The position numbers and the translations under genes are program-made. Below the pieces are notes generated by a model. It was not told the origin of the DNA. It worked only from the letters and a program-made list of their open reading frames with translations, and searched no databases. From Liolophura sinensis (lineage: Eukaryota > Mollusca > Polyplacophora > Chitonida > Chitonidae), in NCBI RefSeq assembly GCF_032854445.1, contig NC_088295.1, positions 6,884,501 to 6,948,500 of the forward strand: a stretch of DNA of 64,000 nt, written 5' to 3'. This document shows positions 32,594-46,784 of the stretch, piece after piece (within the stretch, counting starts at the first letter, position 1; each line of letters starts with the position of its first letter).

Positions 32594-35500
32594 GTAATTA
32601 TACGAACAGAAGCTTTGACATCTGAAAGACACTGTACAGGTGTAAATTGTACATCAGTTATCTTCAATGTGACAGTTGACATTTTCTGTCACCAGTCATA
32701 TTCAGTGTGGTTTATACATATATGAATATACTTTAGGTTTGTATTGTTTTTGTGGGAAGGAGTAGTTCAGATTTACTTCTTGTTTTGAGTGACATGAATG
32801 GTGTGTTAAGCGATCAAACTTGACACTTCACATCATGTATACCACATACATTTTTTATTCGACATTTGGTAGTATACATGCCTGTATAGACATGTAGTTG
32901 TTCAAGCTGTACGTAAACTGAAGTAGAGCACAGGCATATGTGCCGTTGTTAGGTTAGACAGGAATTTGTTACCACATAAAGTTTTCAGCTTTTTATGGAG
33001 ATGTCTGCTTATAAAGTGCCTTAAAGAATTCTACCCTCTGTCATTTTTACGATCTCCAGATTTACGGCCTTTGCCTTATTTGATCCAAGTCTGTACCAGG
33101 CTGCGCTCACACTTCAGCTGTACAGCAGAATAATAATGTGTTGCCAAAAACATTCAGTAGCTCTGAGAGTTGGTGTCAATCAGTGATTTGTTCAGCTGTT
33201 ATATTTTTCTTTTCACCTGAATGTCGTGAGGCTTGGAGGATTATGGAACATTATAACCAAGTGGCCTGTCCGCCTAGGTATTATTGCAAGTTAGTTTTGG
33301 TAATTTGAAGTGTTATCCGCATGCAACTCTCTGTTGGTAATTTTTGCATTAGAACCAGGGCTTGACTTCTTAAATATGTCGTAGATGTACAATAATTGCT
33401 CATGTATGACAATGATGTAGTATTAGTGACATACAAAATACTTTATGACAAATGTTCAACAAAAATTCTGTATACTGCTTGGTGAAAACTGAGCCCAGCA
33501 GATTAACAACCAAAAGCTTCCACCTTACAGATGCCCTACCAAGAGGTGAAGTATATTTTAATACCCACCGTTCAAGAACAAGAATGTTTCACCTTATGCA
33601 TATAATTTAATACCTATTAACATTTGGTGCCAATATACTTGATGTCTTTGTTTTCAACAATTGAAATGACTGGTGTGTTTTTTTGTCTGTGTTTCAGAAA
33701 GCTTTAGCTGAATTTGTGACGTCCAACATTTTCCAGTGTGAATGTAACCATTATGTCAAGACCTCAGACAAGAATGGCAGGTAAGGCCCTTAAGGGTAGC
33801 AAAATTCTTTCTCTCATATTGATTAATGATATACAGTCATTCAGATCATGTGTGTAGTGTATGGTAACCTGTACAAAAATCAAGGGCGTAAAATTTCATC
33901 ATGGTTTAACTTTTGTTTCACTAAGTAATATTAAGTGCTCTTCCTATTTTTTACATGTGGTATTTACAAATACTTCAATACAAGTGAGTGTCGTAACAAA
34001 TGTTGGGATGTTGTTGACTGCAGAGACTCCTGTAAGTGCGGACGTGCCATGACGTGGCATCTAGAGAGGGGTTTACCTGTGGACATGAACTCTCACAAGG
34101 AGTTTTGGCATCCACAGAATCACACCGAGAAAATACCGTGCGACTCATTCGGGGAGATTTGCTTCCAGGGATTTGGGAATGAGAGCAAAGAGTCACCGGT
34201 AAGACATTTTGAATCTCTCTCTTGTCAAAATCACTTTCTGTTAAGAAACCAAAGTTACATTTTTTTATTTCTAAACCTTTATACTACTCTCGTATAATAA
34301 GTGAGAATTCTTAAGAGTGATGTTGAACTCCATTGAAGTACAAAACAATGACAAACAATTTTTTTTTCTAGGAATCCCCAAGATTAGCCGTGATTTTAAT
34401 AGTGCAAACATGGCTCTTACTCACTTGACTTTATTTATTTGTTCAGTTAATTTTTTAGTTAATTTGGTATTTATTGCAATTTTCAAGAATTATTTCCAGT
34501 GATTAAACTTAAGGCTAGATTGTGTAGAGGGAAAAAATGTAGATCAACACTGGTTATCGTGTGCCTTTTCTCATATTTAGAAGGACATCAGATAAAGTTT
34601 AAATGGATTTTGATGTCACTCACTGTGGTTGTTTCATTCCATGGTCCGGCAATGATAGTACATGTAGAGTTGGTGTTGTGTTTACAGTACCTGAGACTTG
34701 ACCCTTCCACAGACCTGGACAAAGTCTGGACAGTGCTGACCAACTATTGGATGCTGCCCTACCCCACCTTGCTCATATCTGTGACCGGCGGGGCACAGAC
34801 TCTTAACCTCAAATCTCGCATGCAGACTGTGTTCCAGCATGGCTTATACATGCTGCAACCAGCACAGGTAATTTATTATTACTGATCCACACTACAGCCA
34901 GCCTAGGTAATTCATTATTACTGATCCAAACTACAGCCAGCATAGGTAATTTATTATTACTGATCTACACTACAGCCAGCATAGGTAATTCATTATTACT
35001 GATCTACACTACAGCCAGCATAGGTAATTTATTATTACTGATCTACACTATAGCCAGCAAAGGTAATTCATTATTACTGATCCAAACTACAGCCAGCATA
35101 GGTAATTCATTATTACTGATCCAAACTACAGCCAGCTTAGGTAATTTATTATTACAGATCTACACTACAGCCAGCATAGGTAATTCAGTATTACTGATCC
35201 AAATTACAGCCAGCATATGTAATTTATTATTACTGATCCACACTACAGCCAGCATAGGTAATTTCTTATTACTGATCTACACTACAGCCAGCATAGGTAA
35301 TTCATTATTACTGATCTACACTACAGCCAGCACAGGTAATTTCTTATTACTGATCCACACGTCAGCCAGCACAGGAAATTTATTATTACTGATCCACACT
35401 ACAGCCAGCTTAGGAAATTTATTATTACTGATCCACTCTACAGCCAGCATAGGTAATTTATATTTACTGATCCACATTACAGCCAACATAGGTAATTTAA

Positions 35501-38500
35501 TCATTACTGATCCACATTACAGCCAGCATAGGTAATTTAATCATTACTGATCCACACAGCAATTAAGACAGGTAATGTAGTCATTACTGATCCACACTAC
35601 AATTAAGACAGGTAATGTAGTCATTACTGATACACACTACAATTAAGACAGGTAATGTAGTCATTACTGATCCACACTACAATTAAGACAGGTAATGTAG
35701 TCATTACTGATCCACACAACAATTAAGACAGGTAATGTAGTCATTACTGATCCACACAGCAATTAAGACAGGTAATGTAGTCATTACTGATCCACACAGC
35801 AATTAAGACAGGTAATGTAGTCATTACTGATCACACTACAAATCGGCACAGGTAATTCAATCATTGTGACCAGCCCAGGTACTGTAAGGATGCCAACTCA
35901 TAGGACACAGTAATAAGTTTTGATTGATTATAATAATGTGTTTATTAACTGTAATGAAATAAATCACACGTCTATGTTGTACCTGTTGTCAGGAGCATGG
36001 ATCATCACGGGAGGGACGAATGCCGGTGTGATGAAGATGGTCGGAGAAGCAGTCAGGGACTACCTGCTGACCGCAGACACCACAGAACAAGCCAAGCTAG
36101 TAGCCCTGGGCATTGTGTCCTGGGGTGTTGTCGCTAACAAGGATGCCTTGGATGGGGAGGGGGTGAGTTTCTCGTAATCTGTAAGATAGAGGATTTGATT
36201 GTCTTGTTGGACGTGGTTTGTTTCCTGCAGTGCATAACATATAGGATGTGAATACAATGTATGTTGCAGGACAGGCACTTGTTTCAAATAGTGCATAACA
36301 GAGGATGAGATTATGTTGTAGGCCCAGGGCATGATTCCTGTAGTGTGTAACATAGAGGATTGTTATGATTTGTGTTGTAGGTCCGGGGCTTGTTTCCCAC
36401 AGCGTTTAACGTAGAGGATGTGATTATGTTGTAGGTCCAGGGCTTGATTCCCAAAGTGTGTAACATAAAGGATGTGATTATGTTGTAGAACCGGCCCTTG
36501 TTTCCCACATTGTGTAACATAGAGGATGTGATTATGTTGTAGGACTGGGGCTTGTTCCCCACATTGTGTAACATAGAGGATGTGATTATGTTGTAGGACT
36601 GGGGCTTTTTCCCCATAGTGTGTAACATAGAGGATGTGATTATGTTGTAGGACTGGGGCTTGTTTCCCGCAGTGTGAAATGTAGAGGATGTGATTATGTT
36701 ATAGAACCGAGCCTTGTTTCCCACGGTGTGTAACATAAAGGATGTGATTATGTTGTAGAACCGGCCTTGTTTTCCACATTGTGTAACATAAAGGATGTGA
36801 TTATGTTGTAGGACTGGGGCTTGTTTCCCGCAGTGTGAAATGTAGAGGATGTGATTATGTTATAGAACCGAGCCTTGTTTTCCACATTGTGTAACATAAA
36901 GGATGTGATTATGTTGTAGGACTGGGGCTTGATTCCCACAGTATGTAACATAGAGGATGTGATTATGTTGTAGGACTGGGGCTTGATTCCCACAGTATGT
37001 AACATAGAGGATGTGATTATGTTGTAGGTCCGGGGCTTGATTCCCACAGTATGTAACATAGAGGATGTGATTATGTTGTAGGTCCGGGGCTTGTTTTCAC
37101 ATTGTGTAACATAAAGGATGTGATTATGTTGTAGGACTGGGGCTTGTTTCCACATTGTGTAACATAGAGGATGTGATTATGTTATAGAACCGAGCCTTGT
37201 TTTCCACATTGTGTAACATAAAGGATGTGATTATGTTGTAGGACTGGGGCTTGATTCCCACAGTATGTAACATAAAGGATGTGATTATGTTGTAGGTGCG
37301 GGGCTTGATTCCCACAGTATGTAACATAGAGGATGTGATTATGTTGTAGGTCCGGGGCTTGTTTTCCACATTGTGTAACATAAAGGATGTGATTATGTTA
37401 TAGAAACGGGCCTTGTTTTCCACAGTGTGTAACACAGAGGATGTGATTATGTTGTAGGACTGGGGCTTGTTTCCCACAGTGTGTAACATAGAGGACGTGA
37501 TTATGTTGTAGGTCCGGGGCTTGTTCCCCACATTGTGTAACATAGAGGATGTGATTATGTTGTAGGACTGGGGCTTTTTTCCCCATAGTGTGTAACATAA
37601 AGGATGTGATTATGTTGTAGGACTGGGGCTTGTTTCCCGCAGTGTGAAATGTAGAGGATGTGATTATGTTATAGAACCGAGCCTTGTTTCCCACGGTGTG
37701 TAACATAAAGGATGTGATATGTTGTAGAACCGGGCCTTGTTTTCCACATTGTGTAACATAAAGGATGTGATTATGTTGTAGGACTGGGGCTTGTTTCCCG
37801 CAGTGTGAAATGTAGAGGATGTGATTATGTTATAGAACCGAGCCTTGATTTCCACATTGTGTAACATAAGGATGTGATTATGTTGTAGGACTGGGGCTTG
37901 ATTCCCACAGTATGTAACATAAAGGATGTGATTATGTTGTAGGTGCGGGGCTTGATTCCCACAGTATGTAACATAGAGGATGTGATTATGTTGTAGGTCC
38001 GGGGCTTGTTTTCCACATTGTGTAACATAAAGGATGTGATTATGTTGTAGGACTGGGGCTTGTTTCCCACATTGTGTAACATAAAGGATGTGATTATGTT
38101 ATAGAAACGGGCCTTGTTTTCCACAGTGTGTAACATAGAGGATGTGATTATGTTGTAGGACTGGGGCTTGTTTCCCACAGTGTGTAACATAAAGGATGTG
38201 ATTCTGTTTGTAGGACAGGGGCTTGATTCCCGCAGTGTGAAATGTAGAGGATGTGATTATGTTATTGAACCTAGCCTTGTTTCCCACGGTGTGTAACATA
38301 AAGGATGTGATTATGTTGTAGAACCGGGCCTTGTTTTCCACATTGTGTAACATAAAGGATGTGATTATGTTGTAGGACTGGGGCTTGTTTCCCACATTGT
38401 GTAACATAAAGGATGTGATTATGTTATAGAAACGGGCCTTGTTTTCACAGTGTGTAACATAAAGGATGTGATTATGTTGTAGGACTGGGGCTTGTTTCCC

Positions 38501-41500
38501 ACATTGTGTAACATAAAGGATGTGATTATGTTATAGAAACGGGCCTTGTTTTCCACAGTGTGTAACATAGAGGATGTGATTATGTTGTAGGTCCGGGGCT
38601 TGATTCCCACAGTTTGTAACGTAGAGGATGTGATTATGTTGTAGAACCGGGCCTTGCTTCATACATTGTGTAACGCAAAGGGCATGATTATGTTGTAGGA
38701 CTGGGGCTTGTTTCCCACAGTATGTAACATAGAGGATGTGATTATGTTGTAGAACCGGGCCTTGTTTTCCACATTGTGTAACATAGAGGATGTGATTATG
38801 TTGTAGGACTGGGGCTTGTTCCCCACATTGTGTAACATAGAGGATGTGATTATGTTGTAGGACTGGGGCTTGATTCCCACAGTGTGTAACATAAAGGATG
38901 TGATTATGTTGTAGGTTCGGGGCTTGTTTTCCACATTGTGTAACATAGAGGATGTGATTATATTGTAGGACTGGGGCTTGATTCCCACAGTGTGTAACAT
39001 AAAGGATGTGATTGTGTTGTAGGTCCTGGGCTTGATTCCCACAGTTTGTAACATAGAGGATGTGATTATGTTGTAGGACTGGGGCTTGATTCCCACAGTG
39101 TGTAACATAGAGGATGTGATTATGTTGTAGGTCCGGGGCTTGATTCCCACAGTTTGTAACGTAGAGGATGTGATTATGTTGTAGAACCGGGCCTTGCTTC
39201 ATACATTGTGTAACGCAAAGGGCATGATTATGTTGTAGGACTGGGGCTTGCTTCCCACAGTATGTAACATAGAGGATGTGATTATGTTGTAGGTCCGGGG
39301 CTTGTTTTCCACATTGTGTAACATAGAGGATGTGATTATGTTGTAGGACTGGGGCTTGTTCCCCACATTGTGTAACATAGAGGATGTGATTATGTTGTAG
39401 GACTGGGGCTTTTTCCCCATAGTGTGTAACATAAAGTGTGTGATTATGTTGTAGGACCGGGGCTTGCTTCATACATTGTGTAACGCAAAGGGCATGATTA
39501 TGTTGTAGGACTGGGGCTTGCTTCCCACAGTATGTAACATAGAGGATGTGATTATGTTGTAGGTGCGGGGCTTGTTTTCCACATTGTGTAACATAGAGGA
39601 TGTGATTATGTTGTAGGACTGGGGCTTGTTCCCCACATTGTGTAACATAGAGGATGTGATTATGTTGTAGGACTGGGGCTTTTTCCCCATAGTGTGTAAC
39701 ATAAAGTGTGTGATTATGTTGTAGGACCGGGGCTTGATTCCCACATTGTGTAATGTAGAGGATGTGATTCTGTTGTAGGACCGGACCTTGATTCCCACAT
39801 TGTTTAACATAGAGGATATGATTATTGGGGCTTGTTTCTCGCAGTATGTAATGTAGAGGACATGATTATGTTGTAGGACCGGGGCTTGTTTCCCGCAGTG
39901 TATAACATAGAGGATATGAAGGAGCGTGGGAGGATGGCTCCCCTGGATCACAACCACACCCACTTCCTTCTTTTGGACAATGGCACAGAAGGGAAGTTTG
40001 GTCAGGAGATCAAGTTCCGCTCAGCACTGGAGGATTTCATCAGTAACCGTGTGGAAACCGGTGTGGCAGAGGGGCAGAGTGAGTGTCTTACCTTTGCCTT
40101 GGGTGTCTTATTCAAAAGTTTTTGTTACCAGATGTCCACAAACTTCAACTCTTGATTTCTCCAAACCAATGACCTGCTTTATTCATTTCATTGTAAACAG
40201 ATTTGGTGTATTTATATGATATAAAGCATACAGTATATTATATAACACTCTACATTGCAATTCTTTATATTCTTTTTAAAGCGTGCCATTGAGATTAACA
40301 GTGGCATTAACAAGATAGGATTTAATATAGTTTTAGATATAACATATATTAAACACAGAAATTTTAGAGCTGTATGGTAATGTAAATGTCTCTGAAGTGT
40401 AGAGACTCAAGTGTATAAAATATGTTCAGGAATTGAAATATGGTAACAATAAGTTTCAGGTGTAAATCTTAGTAAACAAATGTACCAAATCATAATACAT
40501 GTATGTTTCCCCACTGACCAAAATAGCCCTGGCTGTATGCTCTTCATGCAAACCCCCTGTCTATCCTGCCCACCCTATGAATCACCACAGACACCAGTAA
40601 TGACATGGCTGTATGTTACAGGTGTGAATGTCCCAGTGGTACTGCTGGTTCTAGAGGGAGGACAGAACACGCTCAAGACTGTCTGGGAGTCTGTTCAGCG
40701 TAAAACCCCAGTAGTGGTCATCCAGGGCTCCGGCAGGGCTGCTGATATCATAGCCCAGGGATACAGACTCACCAAGAACCCCTCCAAGTGAGTGCGCTCT
40801 CCCATGGGCTCTGTTATTTAGAAGCTACATGTAACGGTCAAAGCCACATCAGCCAGAGGGCCACAGGCCAATGCTGATGGAGGGCTGATGTGTGAAAAAT
40901 GATTCTATGACTGATATAAAATGTCCATATTTAAATCTTAAGGATGATCTTACTATGTAGAAAATACAGAAGCAAAGTAATTTCAGTGTAGCAGATGTAT
41001 TTTCATCTAAGTTATGCTCCTTCAGAAAACATAATAGATACATGTATATATCCACTGCACTGCAGGATAGAACATAGCTTAGATTGTCTAATTTTTACCC
41101 TATTAAAGTCCATTTTATTCATTTTACGTTGATCTAATATTGGATTTTTTTTTAATGAAAGCAACAAATGATGGTTGATGTAGTTACATCTTCACTTCTC
41201 TTCCCACAATACAGCTGCAATATTTCTGATGTGGCATTAAGCCATAGTCCTTCATTCTGTCTTAATATCTCATCTCTGTAAAATGACATCACTTCCTTCT
41301 CACAGAGATGTGGGATGAATTCTTTCATCCCATCATTTTTTTTAAGTGACATCAACTCTCAGATCATTGATTATTATCACAGAATACATGTGAGAAGACT
41401 TTTTACTTGGATATGTTCTTGTTGCAGTGAGGAAGTGTTGTGTTTGGATATGTTCTTATTGCAGTGAGGAAGTGTTGTGTTTGGATATGTTCTTGTTGCA

Positions 41501-44500
41501 GTGAGGAAGTGATCTGTTTGGATATGTTTTTGTTGCAGTGAGGAAGTGTCGTGTTTGGATATGTTCTTATTGCAGTGAGGAAGTGTTGTGTTTGGATATG
41601 TTCTTGTTGCAGTAGTGAGGAAGTGTTGTGTTTGGATATGTTCTTGTTGCAGCAGTGAAGAAGTGTTCTATTTAAATATGTTCTTGTTGCAGCAGTGAGG
41701 AAGTGTTGTGTTTGGATATGTTCTTGTTGCAGCACTGAAGAAGTGTTCTATTTGCATATGTTCTTGTTGCAGCAGTGAGGAAGTGTTGTGTTTGGATATG
41801 TTCTTGTTGAAGCTGTGAAGAAGTGTTCTATTTGCATATGTTCTTGTTGCAGCAGTGAGGAAGTGTTGTGTTTGCATATGTTTTTGTTGCATTGAGGAAG
41901 TGTTCTATTTGCATGTGTTCTTGTTGCAGCAGTGAAGAAGTGTTCTATTTGCATATGTTCTCGTTGCAGCAGTGAAGAAGTGTTCTATTTGCATATGTTC
42001 TTGTTGCAGTGAGGATGAGTCGCATTTCCCAGCCTCATTTAAAAGACTTTCCATGGCACGGACAAAGCGTGACTTTGTGTGGGGTAATCTAGATGATGCC
42101 ACAATAGAGCGTGAAGCAGGTGAATGTGTCAAACAACTGACGGAGATATTAAAAGACCGACATCTGGTCAGTATGTGTTCTCGAGAGATGGGTATTTTGG
42201 GGGTGGGCAGTGCTCCAGATAAATATATTTTCATGGCAGTACTGTTCTCCTCCAAATTTTAGCAGAGGAGTACTGGCTTATATCTTAGGAGTACTGCCTA
42301 ATCAGAGAAAACCATTCAGTATATTCATTGTTATCAGCATTGTCCTCATGTTTTTGATCCTCATTATTTCTAAAACTCAGGTTCTCCAAATCAGTATTTC
42401 TCCTATATATTCCTGTAACACTGTTTTACTCCCCAGACGAATCCATTTGATGTACACAGTACTTTCTGCTCCCCAAATCAAGATGTGTACCATCAACAAT
42501 ACTGTTTTACTCCCAGATAAATGTTTGTTAGAAACAGTCCTGTTTTACTCCCCAGATCATGTTGTTTGATGTAGACAGTTGTATTTTGCTCCCCAGATCA
42601 AGGTGTTTGATATAGACAGGTCTATTTTTTTCCCCAGATCAATGTATTTGTTATAGACAGTCCTGTTTTACTCCCTAGATCAAGGTGTTTGATATAAACA
42701 GTTCTGTTTTACTCTCCAGATCAATGTGTTTAATATTGACAGTTCTGTTTTACTCCCCATATCAATGTGTTTGACATAGACTCTCTGTTTTACTCCCCAG
42801 ATCAATGTGTTTAATATTAACAGTTCTGTTTTACTCCCCATATCAATGTGTTTGACATAGACTTTCTGTTTTACTGCCCAGATCAATGTGTTTGATGTAG
42901 ACAGTTGTATTTTGCTCCCCAGATCAAGGTGTTTGATATAGACAGGTCTATTTTTTTTCCCAGATCAATGTATTTGTTATAGACAGTCCTGTTTTACTCC
43001 CTAGATCAAGGTGTTTGATATAAACAGTTCTGTTTTACTCTCCAGATCAATGTGTTTAATATTGACAGTTCTGTTTTACTCTCCATATCAATGTGTTTGA
43101 CATAGACTCTCTGTTTTACTCCCCATATCAATGTGTTTGACATAGACTTTCTGTTTTACTGCCCTGATCAATGTGTTTGATGTAGACAGTTCTGTTTTTC
43201 TCTCCAGATCAATGTGTTTAATATTGACAGTTCTGTTTTACTCCCCATATCAATGTGTTTGACATAGACTTTCTGTTTTACTCTCCAGATCAATGTGTTT
43301 AATATTGACAGTTCTGTTTTACTCCCCATATCAATGTGTTTGACATAGACTTTCTGTTTTACTCCCCAGATCAATGTTTTTGATATAGATGATGCTGATT
43401 CTAAGGATATTGACAAGTGCATCCTCTATGCTCTGCTCAAAGGTAATGTTTACACTCTGCTCAAGGGTAGTTTATATACTTCTTTCATCAGGATCGCGTC
43501 ATATGACTGAAAAGTTAAGTACAATGCTAAACCCCAAGCACTCACTCCTTCAGCTGGAACATATTACAACCATTACATTTTCACCTATTATATTAATGTG
43601 ATTGGATCTGTTGTGACACAGTTGAAATGAGGTGTGTTTAAATTGTAATTACTTGTTATTAATAATAATGTTAATGTTTGTTGCTTCTGTGCCACCAAGG
43701 TGTTTAGTGAATTTTGATGCTCCTGTATATCAATGGGTTTACTTCTCAGCAAACAAGGCCAACCCTCAGTCTCAGCTAGCTCTAGCTCTCGCCTGGAATA
43801 GGTCTGACATTGCCAGACAGAAAATCTTCACCCATGGCAACCGAGCTCAGTGGCAGGTAGGTTACCAGTGACACATGTATGTGCTTTAGTGTCCTGTGTC
43901 CCACCTTCCTTACATTGACCTATTTTGTGACAACTTTTGAATGACAGTCTCCTGTAACACACCTGTACAACCGTCTCCTCTAACACCTGTACAACAGTAC
44001 CCAGATGCACATATACAACAGTCTCCTCTAACACCTGTCCAACAGTCTCCTCTGTACAACAGTCTTGTCTTACACACCTGTACAACGGTCTCCTTGCACA
44101 CTTCTGTACAAGTCTTCTGTCACACACCTGTACAACGTTCTCATGTCACACTTCTGTGCAAGTCTCCTGTCATACACCTGTACAGTGGTCTCCTGTCACA
44201 CACCCGTACAAAGGTCTCCTGTCACACACCCGTACATTGGTCTCTTTTCACACTTCTGTACAAGTCTCTTGTCATCCACCTGTACAACGGCCCATGTCAC
44301 ACCTATACAGTGGTCTCCTGTCACACACCTGTATATCTTCAAGCTTCACACATGTTGACAATAGGATATGGGAAAGATCTCCAGACAGATTCACAGGTCC
44401 CACTGTCCTGGTTCTGGTGCCTAATGAAACACCAGATTTTCACATTTTCTTTTGATGACCTGCCATCCGATTAACTTGTTAGGTTGGATACACATGTGTG

Positions 44501-46745
44501 TAGGGTGGGGAAGTTGAAAATGAACATATTGTGAAGGATGAAAGATTCAGGTTTTTGGATTGTTGTTGTTGTAGAAACTGAACCTGTACGATGCAATGTT
44601 CACTGCACTGGTGCAGGACCGTTTGGAGTTTGTGCAGCTGTTCATTGACCATGGTGTTGACCTCAAGCGTCTCTCCATCGTGACACTGTGGAACCTGTAC
44701 GCTAATGTAAGTATACTAGTCTGCAGTGGTAGTGTCCTGTGTGAACTCTCTGCAGGGTTTCCTTCCACCATAATGCTGACAACTGCTGTATAAGCGAAGT
44801 ATATTCAAAGACATTTCACGTTTCAAGCCTTCAGATGCAGGTGCAGGACTTCAGATGGATTGTTGAATTCTCATGTCACAACATTTTCTTTAAAATATGC
44901 TAAATTGAAATAGCAAATTGACTGTCCATTGTCACGGTATTACATTAACATAATAACACTGTTGTATACAATAGAGGATTCTATAGGAACGTGGACTGTT
45001 TGCAGTTGGTACTCCCTGCCAGACAGCACCATTTCCACAGTTTTCATATTTTGACTAGTATAAAATATGTTTTCCTATTCTTTTGCTATATACCCTTTTC
45101 ATTTTGGTAAGCAGCAACAAACCCTGACTGTTGTTTTCCAGATTGATTGGCCTGTTATTCTCACTAGGTTTCAAGCACAACTCTGGTTGTTGTCCTCTGC
45201 CCAATTCCTCAACTCACAAATCTGGTAGGGGCCTCTGTGGCTGTGAGGCTTAGCACGCTATTGCGGCCCAATGCCTCCCACCAGTGCGGTTGCTGTAAGT
45301 TCATGTCCAGTGCATGCTGGCTTTCTCTCTGGACGTACGTGGGAAGATCTGCCAGCAAGATCTGTGGATGGTCATGGGTTTTTCCAAGAGTCTGCCCAGT
45401 TTCGTCCCACCATAATGCTGGCAGCCAAGAGAGATATACTTGAGTACGGCATAAAACACCACTGAAACAGACAAATACATTGTTAGTGTAAACCTTGCTG
45501 CTGTTATATAAAGAGAGATGGTTTTAAGGAGGGGGCAAAAAATTGACTTGTAAAAGTAAAACCGGCTAATGGCTGCATCAGACATACAGATTATGACTTT
45601 TTGTGATACCTTAGTGTTAGTGGTCACTGGATTTAAATCGGACGATCACTGATTAAATTACATCACTGATTAAATTTGCAGGCAGTGAAGGACCCCCCAA
45701 ATAACTGTGCTCAACTTTTGATCATCTGGATTTCCTACTACAATGTAAGTCTGTTTATATATCTCCTACTACAATGTAAGTCTGTTTATATATCTCCTAC
45801 TACAATGTAAATCTGTTTGTATCTCCTACTACAATGAAAGTCTGTTTATATATCTCCTACTACAGTGTAAATCTGTTTATATATCTCCTACTACAATGTA
45901 AGTCTGTTTATATATCTCCTACTACAATGTAAATCTGTTTGTATCTCCTACTACAATGAAAGTCTGTTTATATCTCCTACTACAATGTAAATCTGTTTGT
46001 ATCTCCTACTACAATGTAAATCTGTTTGTATCTCCTACTACAATGAAAGTCTGTTTATATCTCCTACTACAACATAAGTCTTTTGTCAGGACTTTCCACT
46101 GCAGACTTTGTTTATCATTTGCTTAGCAAACAAAACATCTCTTTGCTGAGTTAGTCTGTTACCCAAGATATGGTTTAAGCCTTTTTATGTTGGCAGAAAT
46201 AATAATAACTTCTTGTGCATAAGCCATACTTTTAGAATTACAGATAGCCTAATTCTTGGGACATGTGGTCTGCTCTCTTTAGCTAATATACATATACGTG
46301 TAACTGTAGCAGGAACATTTAGTTCTTAGGTTTCATTTAGTTTTTAGTTTTCACAGGGTTAGTCCATCTAGTGAACAACATATTCATATCTTTGCTTTTC
46401 TGAAAAGCTGGGAGATATTAAAATGTAATTCTTTACTTTAAGCACCACTATAAATATCTGTCCGAAAAATTAGAAGCAATAGTCCAGAAAACAACCTGGA
46501 CTAATTCCTCATGGCTCTGATTGTTTTGGATCTTCTTATTTTAACAGCAAAGTTGGAATGACTACCTGTGCTGCAGAGTTGCAGAAAAGCCAAAGTTTGG
46601 GAAGGACCTTCTGGCAGACGTGGGTAAAGTCATCCAGCAGCTGTTGGGAGAACAGGCCAGTAATATATACGGAGGTAACGTGACTGTCATGCTCATAACC
46701 AAATTATATGTATGTACATACATGTGTGTAACCTGTATAAATTAT

Positions 46746-46784
<39 letters not shown>

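Noticed and set aside
38531-39472. 313-codon minus-strand reading frame (and many like it at 36.3-40 kb)
   Set aside because: It lies wholly in the 54-bp array; the unit is a multiple of 3 and lacks stops in that frame. No start, splice or domain evidence.
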